From: Micromonospora tarensis
GTDB lineage: Bacteria; Actinomycetota; Actinomycetes; Mycobacteriales; Micromonosporaceae
Direction of reading: 5' to 3'
Assembly: GCF_016803395.1 (NCBI RefSeq)
Contig: NZ_JAEVHL010000021.1
Coordinates: 1 to 49,023 of the forward strand
Length of the DNA stretch: 49,023 nt
The translations under genes and the position numbers were made by a program. Of this stretch, positions 14,593 to 22,774 are shown piece by piece (positions within the stretch are counted from its first letter, which is position 1; each line of letters opens with the position of its first letter). The notes under the pieces were generated by a model, which was not told where the DNA came from, made no database searches, and saw nothing but the letters and a program-made list of their open reading frames with translations.

Positions 14593-15329
14593 TCACCTCC
14601 TGGGTTCGTCGGGGGCGAGCGCCCGGCCGATGCGGGTGTCGGCGCGGAGCAGGCCGACGATGCGGACGCGCAGCCACCGCCACGACCGGGCGCCCATGAG
14701 CGCCCGGTCGCCGACGTCGACACCCCGGTCCTGAAGGTCGGCCTCGATGAGGTCCCAGCGGGTCAGGAGGTCGTCCCACCCGATCGAGAGCCCCTGCCCC
14801 GGTTGCCTCTCCGGCGGGAGCTCGTACCACTCGTAGAGGCCGGTGACCGGGTCTTGTTCGCCGCGCCCGTACTGCTCGATGCCCCGCCCCGGCGACGCTG
14901 CTCCCGGTTCGGGGCCGGTGCTTCCGGGCGGCCGGCCGACGCCCAGTACATTTCGGCGACCTCGTCACCGGCGGCGAGCCAGGCGATGGTGGTCATGCCG
15001 GCGTGCTGGATCCACCGCCCGGACACCCCGTCGTCGAGCATCCGCTGGTAGGTGTCGCCGAGGACGGCCACGTGCAGCGGGGTGCCCTCGTCCACCCCAG
15101 GGGGTAGAGGGATGCGGTTGATGCCGTCCACGGCCCGCTGGGCGGCTGCGGTGTCGCCGTCCTCACCGACCCGGACCGCCTGGGCGACGGCGACACCGGA
15201 CGCCCACACGCGCTGGCAGTAGAGGCCGAGGAGGGCGGGCACGTCCTCGACCCGGTACTCCTTGCCCCCGATCGGGAGCACGAGCGCCGGGTCGAAGACC
15301 TGGTCGATCTGGCCGAGCTGAAGAGCCAT
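14593..15329 (-). CDS. Tail assembly chaperone, frameshifted GT form
   Basis: A -1 shift at about 14881-14892, in the GGGGCGGGGC tract, joins G to a frame reading GIEQYGRGEQDPVTGLYEWY and continuing to TGA 14593, four bases before the tape measure start. The extension (about 97 residues) has no start codon of its own near the junction. Programmed -1 shifting between G and GT is widely conserved in tailed phages. No canonical XXXYYYZ heptamer is visible, and a missing G in the tract would look the same, so the mechanism is uncertain although the GT extension is surely coding. Confidence 0.7.
14763..15329 (-). CDS. Tail assembly chaperone (G form)
   Basis: 188 residues between the major tail protein and tape measure genes, the conserved place for the tail assembly chaperone. 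The first 140 residues are well-formed (LGQIDQVFDPALVLPIGGKE, DVPALLGLYCQRVWASGVAV). After NREQRRRGG the frame degenerates to serine/arginine-rich sequence, while the neighbouring frame stays protein-like. That is what is seen when a minority of ribosomes shift to make a longer GT form. The start overlaps the tail-tube stop as TGATG. G proteins bind the tape measure during tail assembly. Confidence 0.75.
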   Translation of the reverse strand: MALQLGQIDQVFDPALVLPIGGKEYRVEDVPALLGLYCQRVWASGVAVAQAVRVGEDGDTAAAQRAVDGINRIPLPPGVDEGTPLHVAVLGDTYQRMLDDGVSGRWIQHAGMTTIAWLAAGDEVAEMYWASAGRPEAPAPNREQRRRGGASSSTGAANKTRSPASTSGTSSRRRGNRGRGSRSGGTTS

Positions 15330-16054
15330 CAGACGTAGGTGTACTTGGAAGCGGCCGAGGCCGCGCTCGTGCCGTTGGGGGTGGTCACGACGACGTCGTA
15401 CTGACCGGCGGCCTTCGCCGGGGTCACCACGCTGATCACCGACGGGCTGATGACCCGGAAGGTGGTGGCCGCCGTACCACCGAACGTCACCGCGGTGGCA
15501 CCGGTGAAGTTGATGCCACTGATCGTGGCCAGCGTGTTGCCGGCGGCCGGGCCGGTGTTCGGCGCCAGGGCGGTGACGGCGGGGTCGGCCAGCGGGTCAG
15601 CGATCAGCGGGTTCGCAATCGATGTGCGCGCGCCCCGGCCGGTGAGGGTGACCTTCGCCGCGTCGAGGTCGGTGTTCCCGGAGTTGGCCCGTTCCCAGGT
15701 GACCAGCGCGGTGCCCTGGTACGCCTCGGCCCGGCCGTCCTTGTCGAACCACCGCACCTCCACCCGGGAGGTGTCGCCGAACTGGTCGGACGCGAGGCGC
15801 ATCTTTTCGACGCCGCTGTTGAAGGTGCCCGACCCGTCGTCCTTGAGCAGCACGGTGGCTTCGATCTGCCAGCCCTGCGCCGTCTTCTCGCTGGAGTTCC
15901 AGCCGTCGGTCTCGTAGTCGGAGTCGTCCTGCATGGTCGGGTTGATGGTCGGCTTGAAGTCGGTCAGGCCGGTGACGGTGGTCCAGACGGGTGAGCCGGT
16001 GGTGCCGGTGTTGACCTGGAGCCGGTAGCGGCGGGCGAGTGCGGTTGTTGCCAC
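15329..16054 (-). CDS. Major tail protein with C-terminal Ig-like (IPT/TIG) domain
   Basis: 241 residues. The N-terminal two-thirds (QVNTGTTGSPVWTTVTGLTD, DYETDGWNSSEKTAQGWQIE, VEVRWFDKDGRAEAYQGTA) match the tail tube fold of siphoviruses. The last 80 residues are an IPT/TIG Ig-like domain (VTALAPNTGPAAGNTLATIS, VTFGGTAATTFRV, ending SAASKYTYV), displayed on the tail surface in many phages. GTG 16054 follows AAGGAGAG. It is upstream of the G/GT chaperone, in the standard order. Confidence 0.88.
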   Translation of the reverse strand: MATTALARRYRLQVNTGTTGSPVWTTVTGLTDFKPTINPTMQDDSDYETDGWNSSEKTAQGWQIEATVLLKDDGSGTFNSGVEKMRLASDQFGDTSRVEVRWFDKDGRAEAYQGTALVTWERANSGNTDLDAAKVTLTGRGARTSIANPLIADPLADPAVTALAPNTGPAAGNTLATISGINFTGATAVTFGGTAATTFRVISPSVISVVTPAKAAGQYDVVVTTPNGTSAASAASKYTYV

Positions 16055-16070
16055 GGTGCTCTCCTTGCGA

Positions 16071-16517
16071 TCAGTACGGGCGGTGCACCGTGGGGCGCTC
16101 CGCATCCAGGTAGTAGTTCTCCGAGCGTTCCCACCGGCTGTTGCTGTCCTGGCCGAGGGATGAGTAGGACTGGCGGTACGCCTGGCTGACCCCGACGCCG
16201 CCGAAGGTCAGCGGGCCGGCTGAGTCGAGCAGGTCGAAGATGGCGTCGGCCAGGTCGTCGACGTCACGGGGGTCCTTCCCGGCGCGCAGCCGGATCTGGA
16301 CGCCCTGGGTGGTGGAGGCGTTGCCGTGGCCGCCGCCGACGACGTACGCGGCGAGAGTGATCAGCCGGTCGGGGCTGGGCGGCACCGCCCGGATCACGAT
16401 CGCCGTCTCGCCGGCCTGGTAGATGCCGCTCGCCCGCCAGGTACCGATGCCGGCGGCGGCGAGGTGCTCGGCCAGGCCGGTGAACAGGCGGGAGGTGAAC
16501 CCGTCCCCGGTGGCCAC
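16071..16517 (-). CDS. Tail terminator-like protein
   Basis: 148 residues just upstream of the tail tube gene. The sequence (RLFTGLAEHLAAAGIGTWRA, AIVIRAVPPSPDRLITLAAY, DVDDLADAIFDLLDSAGPLT) follows the pattern of siphovirus minor capsid/tail terminator proteins of the lambda gpU or gp11-like group. These cap the tail tube and join it to the head. GTG 16517 is one base from the previous gene's stop. Position supports the call. Confidence 0.75.
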   Translation of the reverse strand: MATGDGFTSRLFTGLAEHLAAAGIGTWRASGIYQAGETAIVIRAVPPSPDRLITLAAYVVGGGHGNASTTQGVQIRLRAGKDPRDVDDLADAIFDLLDSAGPLTFGGVGVSQAYRQSYSSLGQDSNSRWERSENYYLDAERPTVHRPY

Positions 16518-16518
16518 C

Positions 16519-16860
16519 TCAGCCGTCCAGTTCGTCGCGGAGCGGCCGGGCAGCGAGGGCGAGCATGCTGTCGCGCTCGGTGTGCATCGGCTCCTCCAGG
16601 TACTTGGCCTGCCGTCCGTCGTCGTGCCGCCAGGTCATTTCCTCGTGCTGGCGGACGGCGTACGGGCGGTCGTAGCTGACGGCGACCGCGCCGGCGTTGG
16701 CGTCCTTGGACACCTCGCCGGACCGCTCCAGGTCGCCTTCCTCGTGAGGGGCGAGCCCTGACGACACCTGGAGCAGGTGCTCGGCGGCCAGCTCGATGCC
16801 GTCCATGCCGGCGGCGCGGAGGCGGGCCAGGATCTGCGGGCCGTTCCAGTCCAGGTCCAC
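16519..16860 (-). CDS. HK97 gp10-like head-tail joining protein
   Basis: 113 residues starting at GTG 16860. The start (LDWNGPQILARLRAAGMDGI) and the conserved middle (EEGDLERSGEVSKDA, VSYDRPYAVRQHEEMTWRH) match the HK97-gp10/minor capsid protein pattern, where the YA..QHE stretch is diagnostic. These proteins sit at the neck or tail completion interface. It lies in the connector cluster between a head-closure gene and the tail terminator. Confidence 0.8.
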   Translation of the reverse strand: MDLDWNGPQILARLRAAGMDGIELAAEHLLQVSSGLAPHEEGDLERSGEVSKDANAGAVAVSYDRPYAVRQHEEMTWRHDDGRQAKYLEEPMHTERDSMLALAARPLRDELDG

Positions 16861-16863
16861 GGC

Positions 16864-17210
16864 TCACTCCAGGTTCAGCTCAAGGTGCTCGGGCAGGTCC
16901 AGACCGTGGTCATCGAGCACGACGTGGCCAGCACCTTCGCTGTGCGGCCGGACCAGGGCAGGGTGACCAGCGACCCGGGCGGGGCGACCGTGCCCGGCGG
17001 GACCAACACCGTGGTGGAGCTGACCGCCTCGGACCCTTCGGCGTCCTGGGTTTGCACGGCAACCCGGCGGGACGTGTCGTCGACGACGCACGGGCCCACG
17101 TCGACGGGGTCCGCGTGCACGTCGCCGTACGCGCCCGCGCCCTCCCACGCGGCCACCTGCACGGTCTTCGGCTCCGGCACGTACAGCGCGATGAACTCGG
17201 CCCAGGTCAC
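16864..17210 (-). CDS. Head-closure-like protein, frameshift near 16919-16928
   Basis: From GTG 17210 the sequence is well-formed (TWAEFIALYVPEPKTVQVAA, TVAPPGSLVTLPWSGRTAKV) and then turns to unlikely cysteine/threonine-rich residues with a premature stop at 16875. The adjacent frame reads HVVLDDHGLDLPEHLELNLE and stops at 16864, three bases from the next start. One missing base near AAGGTGCTGGCC explains this. The restored product is about 115 residues and, by place in the cluster, a head-closure or stopper protein. Confidence 0.65.
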
Positions 17211-17213
17211 CGG

Positions 17214-17627
17214 TCACCTGCTCTGCGGGCCGTGGCCGGTCAACCCGGCCGCCTGGAGAACCATCCACGCCTGCTCCCACAGGGTGCCAATCCGCACCGG
17301 GGCCCCCTCGGGGGGTGTGACCGGCGCAGACTCGACCGTGATCCGACCGAGGGAGAACCCGCCCCGACGGACCGCCCCGAAACCCGTGCTGTTGCCCGCG
17401 TCGAGGTTCGCCGCGACCTGCTCCAGGGTGGCCATCCGCAGGGCTTCGAGAACGACCTCGTCCTCAGCGTCGTACACGGTGCACAGGAGCGCTCGGTCCA
17501 CGTCCCGAGACGCCCGCACCAGGAGCTTTTCCGCGTTGGCCGGGGTGCTGCCGAGGTGGTCGGTCAGGTCCAGCAGGGTGGCGTAGGAGCCGACGATCGT
17601 GGGGTCGCCCCCACCCGGAGATGGCAT
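17214..17627 (-). CDS. Head-tail connector, gp6-like
   Basis: 137 residues: SYATLLDLTDHLGSTPANAE, LLVRASRDVDRALLCTVYDA and ATLEQVAANLDAGNSTGFGA. An all-helical N-terminal half with an early DLTDHL-like motif is typical of HK97 gp6/gp15-type adaptors that dock under the portal. It is first in the connector cluster on the minus strand. The stop is three bases from the next gene's GTG. Placement and pattern support the call; no exact family is claimed. Confidence 0.7.
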   Translation of the reverse strand: MPSPGGGDPTIVGSYATLLDLTDHLGSTPANAEKLLVRASRDVDRALLCTVYDAEDEVVLEALRMATLEQVAANLDAGNSTGFGAVRRGGFSLGRITVESAPVTPPEGAPVRIGTLWEQAWMVLQAAGLTGHGPQSR

Positions 17628-17636
17628 CGCAGCTCC

Positions 17637-20471
17637 TCAGCGAGAAGTGATCATCATCAGGAAGCCCGGCGAGCCGTCGCCGCCCTTGCCGGACGCGAAT
17701 CCGTTGCGGCTCGCCCCGCCGCCTGAACCGGCGGCCCCGGACCGGCCACCGTTGCCGCCGTCGCCCGCGGCAGAGTCCAGGCTGGCCGCCCCGCCGCCGG
17801 CCGCACCGCCCATGAGCCCGGAGCCGAGCGGGGCGTTGCCGCCGTTCCCGCCGTTCTTCGTGCCGGCGACGGTGCCGGCTGCCCCGTTGGTGATTCCGGC
17901 GGTCGTCGGGTTGAACCCGAACCCGCCGCCGTTGCTGGCCACGTTGGCGGCGGAGATCCCGCCGCCGCCGGCTCCGGCGAAGCCCGCGTTGATCGGGTTG
18001 CCAACCGATCCACCAGGTGACGATCCGTTGCCGCCGGTCGCGCCTGGCGATGACGAACCGGTCAGCGACGCCCCGCCGATCCCCCCGCCGACCGCGCCGC
18101 CGGCACCGCCGAGGCCACCGAAGATGGTCATGATGCCGGCGATGATCGTTCCGAAGCCGTTGCCGCCCGGGTTGCCGTTGGTGTCGTCCGTCAGCACCGC
18201 CGCTCCACCGAGGCCGGCCGCGCCCACGGTGATGGCGTGGGTGGCGCTGAAGATGCTCGCGGGGAGGACGACGTCCACGAAGCCTGCCCCGGCGCCGCCG
18301 CCACCCCCGCCGCACGCCGTACCGGGTGCACCGCGCCGGCCTGACCCACCGCCGGGCCCCCCGCCCCAGCCGATGACGCGGACCGTCTTAGCCCCAGCGG
18401 GAAGGGTGAACGTGCCGTTGGCGGTGAACACCTGCACGTCGGTGGACATCGCGGCGATGGCCGCGAGGGTCGGGTCAGAGGGCGGCAGGTTGCTCACGTC
18501 CACCGTGACGTCCGGTTCGGCCCGCCACACGCCGTAGCCAGCGGTGGCGTACGGGATGCCGTCCGCGCCCACCCGATCCGGGGTAGCCAGGGTGACCGGG
18601 CCGGCCGGGACGAGCTTCCGGTTGATCAGGTCGGGGGCCAACATCCTCGTGTAGCCGGTCGACCCGACCCGCTCGATGATCGCGAAATCGTGGGTGCCGT
18701 CCGACACGACGATCTCCGTTGGACCCTGCGGCGGAGGCAGGTACCGCCGGTACGCCGTGGCCGCGATCTCGTCACCGTCGTTGACCAGGTGCGCCCACAC
18801 GACCTGGGGGTAGTTCTTTTTGAACGAGCCCGACATGAACCACGGCGTGTAGGTGGTTCGGCCGGCGCGGACGCTCGGGTGGGCGTCGCCGATCGGCAGG
18901 TACCCGATCGCGATGCCCCAGACCCGGGTGCCGCTGGCGTCCTCCGCCCACTGCGTTGCCGACTGCGCTGGGTACGCCGGGTCGAGCGCGACGGCCGAGG
19001 TGAAAGCCGTGTTGCCGCCGGGCAGGGTATTGATGTTGGCGAAGGTCGTCCAGTCCAGGGTTCCCGCCGTGCCCACGTTCGGCATGGCCTGCCGCCTGGC
19101 CCCGCCCGCCGGGGCGGTCAGCGGGAACATCTGGGTGGCGCCCATCGACAAGCGGAACGACGACAGGGCCGCGACCCGCTGGGACACCATCAGCGTGCCG
19201 TTGGCCGACCACCGGTAGGTGTTGGTGATTCGGCACAGCTTCGGCATCTGGGCCCAGAGGTTCTGGAACGGCACGCCGACGTTCGCGCGGGCGGTCGCGA
19301 CCAGGCCGCCGTAGGTGGGGATCACGTACGTCTCGGTGATTGTCAGGGTGTTGCCGAGGGTCTTGCCCTCGGCCAACGCCTTGCCGTCGAGCTGGACGAC
19401 CACGGACTCCGTCTGGATCGCCGGGGTGATCTGCCAGCCCGGGGTCAGCACCGAGGCCAGGTTGACCGTCGCGGTGTTCGTCGCCCCGCTGACGTGCGTC
19501 AGCGTGGTGCCGGCCGGCCCGGTGGCGACGGGTGCGCCGGTCACCGGGTCGTAGGGGTACGCCCACCACGCCTCTGTCGTGGAGACGATCCGGATCAGGG
19601 TGTAGATCCGGGTGCCGCTGCTGTCGGTCCACTGCGACCCGAGGTCCGCGGTCGTCTTGCCGTGGGCAGCGCCTCCGGCGATCCGGGCGGCGTAGTTGTA
19701 GCCGTGGTTCCCGCCGATGTAGCTGAAGCCGAGCGCGGCCGAGGGGGTGTCCGAGGCTGACCGGATGTTGATCGGGCAGTTGTCGTCGGACATGTCGTGG
19801 ATCGGCGTGCCGACCCCGCCCTGGAGCACGGGGAAGACCGAGGCGTCCGACGCGGCGGTGGCGACGAGGTTGACCTGCGGCAGGCCCGCGTGCCAGAAGC
19901 CCACGCAGGCGTTGAGGCTATAGACCAGCACGATCGGCATCAGCACGTCGCGGGTCGCATCGAAGCGCGACCTGACGGTGATGTTGTTGCCGCTCTTGTA
20001 GACGGCGATGCCCCGGTCGGCCTCGATCGCCGTCAGCCGACCCACCTGCGAGGCGAACTGGCCCTCGGCGACAGTCAACCGACTGTCGTAGGTGCCCAGC
20101 GCCTGAACCCCGGCGGTGACCTGCGACAGCATGCTGGTGAAGCCGGACCGGAACACGTCGAGCTGCGAGTCGGCCGACGGGTGTAGGGCGATCACGGGAC
20201 CGTTCAGGACCCGGGTGTAGACCTCGGGGTCGACCACGTCCGGGAAGAGGAACTCGGCGGCCTGGAGGGACGCGTTGATCACGACGTACGGGATTCCGCC
20301 GTCGGTCGGGAGCGTGCCGCCGTCGAGGGCGCGGACGTCGGCGGGCTGGGTGCACGCCAGGTCGGCGTACAGCGGCACCCGGATGCCGGCGGGCATCATC
20401 CGGCCGACGCGCGACCCGCTCGTGTAGTAGAAAACCCGCTCGTCAACGGCGGGACCGGGGAGACGGGCCAC
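17637..20471 (-). CDS. Large tail fibre or receptor-binding protein with glycine-rich C-terminus
   Basis: 944 residues. The N-terminal 130 residues (SRVGRMMPAGIRVPLYADLA, then SMLSQVTAGVQALGTYDSRL) look like a virion attachment domain with a short coiled coil. Residues about 160-690 are beta-rich and aromatic. The last 220 residues are glycine repeats after TFTLPAGAKTVRVIGWGGG, a motif common in phage fibres with collagen-like or adhesin glycine-rich heads. It sits within the head-connector block rather than with the tail tip genes. A head-fibre is a real alternative. Start 20471 is ten bases after a GAGGAG-like site. Confidence 0.7.
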   Translation of the reverse strand: MARLPGPAVDERVFYYTSGSRVGRMMPAGIRVPLYADLACTQPADVRALDGGTLPTDGGIPYVVINASLQAAEFLFPDVVDPEVYTRVLNGPVIALHPSADSQLDVFRSGFTSMLSQVTAGVQALGTYDSRLTVAEGQFASQVGRLTAIEADRGIAVYKSGNNITVRSRFDATRDVLMPIVLVYSLNACVGFWHAGLPQVNLVATAASDASVFPVLQGGVGTPIHDMSDDNCPINIRSASDTPSAALGFSYIGGNHGYNYAARIAGGAAHGKTTADLGSQWTDSSGTRIYTLIRIVSTTEAWWAYPYDPVTGAPVATGPAGTTLTHVSGATNTATVNLASVLTPGWQITPAIQTESVVVQLDGKALAEGKTLGNTLTITETYVIPTYGGLVATARANVGVPFQNLWAQMPKLCRITNTYRWSANGTLMVSQRVAALSSFRLSMGATQMFPLTAPAGGARRQAMPNVGTAGTLDWTTFANINTLPGGNTAFTSAVALDPAYPAQSATQWAEDASGTRVWGIAIGYLPIGDAHPSVRAGRTTYTPWFMSGSFKKNYPQVVWAHLVNDGDEIAATAYRRYLPPPQGPTEIVVSDGTHDFAIIERVGSTGYTRMLAPDLINRKLVPAGPVTLATPDRVGADGIPYATAGYGVWRAEPDVTVDVSNLPPSDPTLAAIAAMSTDVQVFTANGTFTLPAGAKTVRVIGWGGGPGGGSGRRGAPGTACGGGGGGAGAGFVDVVLPASIFSATHAITVGAAGLGGAAVLTDDTNGNPGGNGFGTIIAGIMTIFGGLGGAGGAVGGGIGGASLTGSSSPGATGGNGSSPGGSVGNPINAGFAGAGGGGISAANVASNGGGFGFNPTTAGITNGAAGTVAGTKNGGNGGNAPLGSGLMGGAAGGGAASLDSAAGDGGNGGRSGAAGSGGGASRNGFASGKGGDGSPGFLMMITSR

Positions 20472-20492
20472 GTCAGCTCCTCGTGTGGTGGT

Positions 20493-20524
20493 GGGGCCCG
20501 ACCGGTGTGGGTCGGCCGGGCCCC
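20493..20524 (-). terminator. Hairpin between capsid block and fibre gene
   Basis: GGGGCCC (20493-20499) pairs with GGGCCCC (20518-20524), extended by CGACC/GGTCG with a small bulge. It lies directly after the stop of the minus-strand gene ending at 20529, so it likely ends or attenuates the head operon. Confidence 0.65.
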
Positions 20525-20528
20525 GGTC

Positions 20529-21215
20529 TCACTCGGCCTTCGGGCCGTACTCCGCGCGCAGGTCGTCGCGCTTCATCGCCCGCACCGCGTCCTTGTCGAG
20601 GTCGGGGTAGGTGGCGATGACCCAGTCCGCCCAGTCCGCCTGGGAGGCGTTCCCGGCGGGCGGCTCCGGCTGCTGCTCGGCCGGCTGCTCCGACGCCTCG
20701 GGCGCCGGCTGACCGACGGCCGCACCCAGCTCGGTCGTCACCTCCGGCACCGAACGGCGCTGAAGGAACACCTGCTCGGCGGCGGTAGTCTCCCGCCGCT
20801 GCTGCTCGGCGGTGTCCGTGATGACGACCTGGCCGCCGCCCTCGGTCTGCTCCAGGCGGCCGACCGGTCCGGGCACGATCGGCCCCGGACCGGCCACCGC
20901 GTGGATGCCCGGGGCGACGACCTCGGGGCCGTGCGGATTGGCCTGGCCGGCGTTCGTCGGCGGAAGGAAGTCGCCCTCCCGCGGGTCGACCGCCGCGTCC
21001 CGCAGGCGCGTACCCAGCGCACCGTCGTCCAGGTGCCGGGGGTCCGGCACCTCGGCCTCGTCGCGCAAGTTGAGGGTCTTCCCGGACACCTTGTACCCGG
21101 CGCCCTGGCAGTACTGGATGACCGCCCGGTTGTCGGTGGTCGCGACGCCGTCCTTGAATTCGACGTCACCGATGCGGCCGTTGTAGCTGGGATCTGGGGC
21201 CTCGATTCGGGCCAT
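20529..21215 (-). CDS. Hypothetical structural protein with C-terminal HeH/LEM-like motif
   Basis: 228 residues. The N-terminal part (NGRIGDVEFKDGVATTDNRA) resembles small capsid-associated domains; a long proline/glutamine/glutamate-rich middle follows; the last 40 residues (WADWVIATYPDLDKDAVRAM, then KRDDLRAEYGP) look like the SAP/HeH-type helix-extended-helix motif found in phage proteins after the capsid gene. GAGGAG precedes ATG 21215 at eight bases. Function unknown; possibly capsid decoration or head-fibre. Confidence 0.6.
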   Translation of the reverse strand: MARIEAPDPSYNGRIGDVEFKDGVATTDNRAVIQYCQGAGYKVSGKTLNLRDEAEVPDPRHLDDGALGTRLRDAAVDPREGDFLPPTNAGQANPHGPEVVAPGIHAVAGPGPIVPGPVGRLEQTEGGGQVVITDTAEQQRRETTAAEQVFLQRRSVPEVTTELGAAVGQPAPEASEQPAEQQPEPPAGNASQADWADWVIATYPDLDKDAVRAMKRDDLRAEYGPKAE

Positions 21216-21220
21216 GGCCA

Positions 21221-21736
21221 CTACTCCTCTGTTGCGTCCTGGTGCCTCCGCAGGAAGCGGATGGCCTTCTTGAGCAGCGCGAGGTCGTCATCCGCGACGC
21301 CAAGGAGGCGGTTGCACCTGTCACAGAGCAGTGCACGGACCTTGCCGCTGCGGTGGCAGTGGTCGACGACCAGCTTGGGTGACGCCTCGCCACAGCAGCC
21401 GCACCGGCCCTTGTGGGCGCGTTCCATCTCCTCGTACTGCTCAGGAGGCAAGCCGTAGAGCCTGAGGCGGCGACTGCCCTTGATCTTTGCGCCCATGCAG
21501 GCCTTGCACTGCGACATCTTCCCGGTCGCGTTGCGCCGGTCGTTGAAGAAGTCCCTGAGCGGCTTGACCACCTCGCAGGAAGTGCAGGCCTTCTCGGTGG
21601 CGTTCGGGTCGCCCGGCGTACGCAGCAGCTTCGCCGGGCCGACGTCCGAGCCGCGGTGCCAACGGGCGTAGTGCAGCTGGCACAGCCCACGGGCGAGGGT
21701 AGGTCGGGAGCACTCGTCGACCGAACAGTGACTCAT
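21221..21736 (-). CDS. Recombination endonuclease VII-like HNH nuclease
   Basis: 171 residues with four Cys pairs (CSVDEC, CTSC, CKAC, CGCC) and the endonuclease VII core LVVDHCHRSGKVRALLCDRC. Proteins of this group resolve branched DNA during packaging or act as mobile HNH nucleases. It sits between the major capsid gene and the next structural gene, a common site for homing-type insertion. The N-terminal CSVDECSRPTLARGLCQLHY is a second zinc-binding unit often seen ahead of the nuclease domain. Start 21736 lacks a strong ribosome binding site. Confidence 0.85.
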   Translation of the reverse strand: MSHCSVDECSRPTLARGLCQLHYARWHRGSDVGPAKLLRTPGDPNATEKACTSCEVVKPLRDFFNDRRNATGKMSQCKACMGAKIKGSRRLRLYGLPPEQYEEMERAHKGRCGCCGEASPKLVVDHCHRSGKVRALLCDRCNRLLGVADDDLALLKKAIRFLRRHQDATEE

Positions 21737-21755
21737 GCCCCCGATTTTACGTTAC

Positions 21756-22760
21756 CTAGGCGACCTTGACGTTCCTCAGAACGGCCACACCCTTGGTCTT
21801 CTTGGCGACGATCGCGACCGGTCCCATCTCGGCCTCGCCGGTCTTCACGGCGCCGGCGGTCGAGAAGTCCGGCATCCAGTTGCTCACGAGCGATCCGCCG
21901 GCCATCGCCACGCCATGCACGCTGTCGAGGCCGAAGCTCACCGCGTACAGGTCCGCGAGGTTAGCGATGTTGCCGCCGGCCCCGCCCGCGTCGGCGTCCC
22001 GAGTGTTGAGGGCGAGCACGTCCGTGTTGCTGCCGTCCTTGGTGCCCGGGTCGACGATCGGGATGCCGTCATACATCCCGAAGACAGCCCCGATGTCGTC
22101 CTTGTCGATGGAGTACTGACCGGCGAACGACGCGACGGTCTTGAACAGTGCCTTTGCCTTGCGGGGGGCGTAGATGACGTCGGGCCGACGCTCCAGCGTG
22201 CCCAGCCAGGCGTCGATGTGCGCGATCTGCGCGAACGCGAGCGCCTGGGTGTTGACGGCCGTCCAGTCGAGGTAGCCGACGGAGACGCCGTTGTTCAGCG
22301 GCAGGTACTCGGTCGTGCTGCCAGTCAGGATCTTCGACAGGCCGTCGAATCCGTTGGCGTCGACGGCGGTGTCGCCGTTGAAGAACGCGTCGTTGAACTT
22401 CGCCGAGGTGGCCTTGAGCAGCTCCCGCATCTGGAACGCGGTCTCGCGGGCTTGGGCGACCCGGTTGAGCACCCGGTCCACCTGGAAGCTGCCACCGAGG
22501 GGCTTCAGGTCGACGGTGTACCGCTGCTTGGTCGCCTCGGTGGGCGTGTACTCGCTGTTGATGGCACGGAACGCGGCGCCGCGCTGCGTGATCTGCCGCA
22601 TGTACCCGTAGGTGAGGGTCGCGCCGCCGCCGGCGCCGGAGACCACGTCGTCGAAGGTGATCCGGTTGAGGACGTCCGACGACTTCTGGAACTCATCGAT
22701 GATCTGAACGTCGACATCGTCCGTGGCGTTGAGCTTCGCCTGGGCGAGGGTTACGGGCAT
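21756..22760 (-). CDS. Major capsid protein, HK97 fold
   Basis: 334 residues. It has the features of HK97-type capsids: an N-terminal helix (LNATDDVDVQIIDEFQKSSD), a spine with aromatic turns (GGGATLTYGYMRQITQRGAA), and the late conserved AFNDAFFNGD-like and APRKAKALFKTV segments. It follows the scaffold gene and precedes the connectors. ATG 22760 follows GGAGTAG. No maturation protease gene was seen, so the scaffold may be removed without one. Confidence 0.85.
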   Translation of the reverse strand: MPVTLAQAKLNATDDVDVQIIDEFQKSSDVLNRITFDDVVSGAGGGATLTYGYMRQITQRGAAFRAINSEYTPTEATKQRYTVDLKPLGGSFQVDRVLNRVAQARETAFQMRELLKATSAKFNDAFFNGDTAVDANGFDGLSKILTGSTTEYLPLNNGVSVGYLDWTAVNTQALAFAQIAHIDAWLGTLERRPDVIYAPRKAKALFKTVASFAGQYSIDKDDIGAVFGMYDGIPIVDPGTKDGSNTDVLALNTRDADAGGAGGNIANLADLYAVSFGLDSVHGVAMAGGSLVSNWMPDFSTAGAVKTGEAEMGPVAIVAKKTKGVAVLRNVKVA

Positions 22761-22774
22761 GGTCTACTCCGTGG

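Noticed and set aside
17599..18537. Long plus-strand proline/alanine-rich frame opposite the fibre gene
   Set aside because: It is the mirror of the glycine-rich repeats on the minus strand (GGN read backward gives NCC). No start context or domain supports it.
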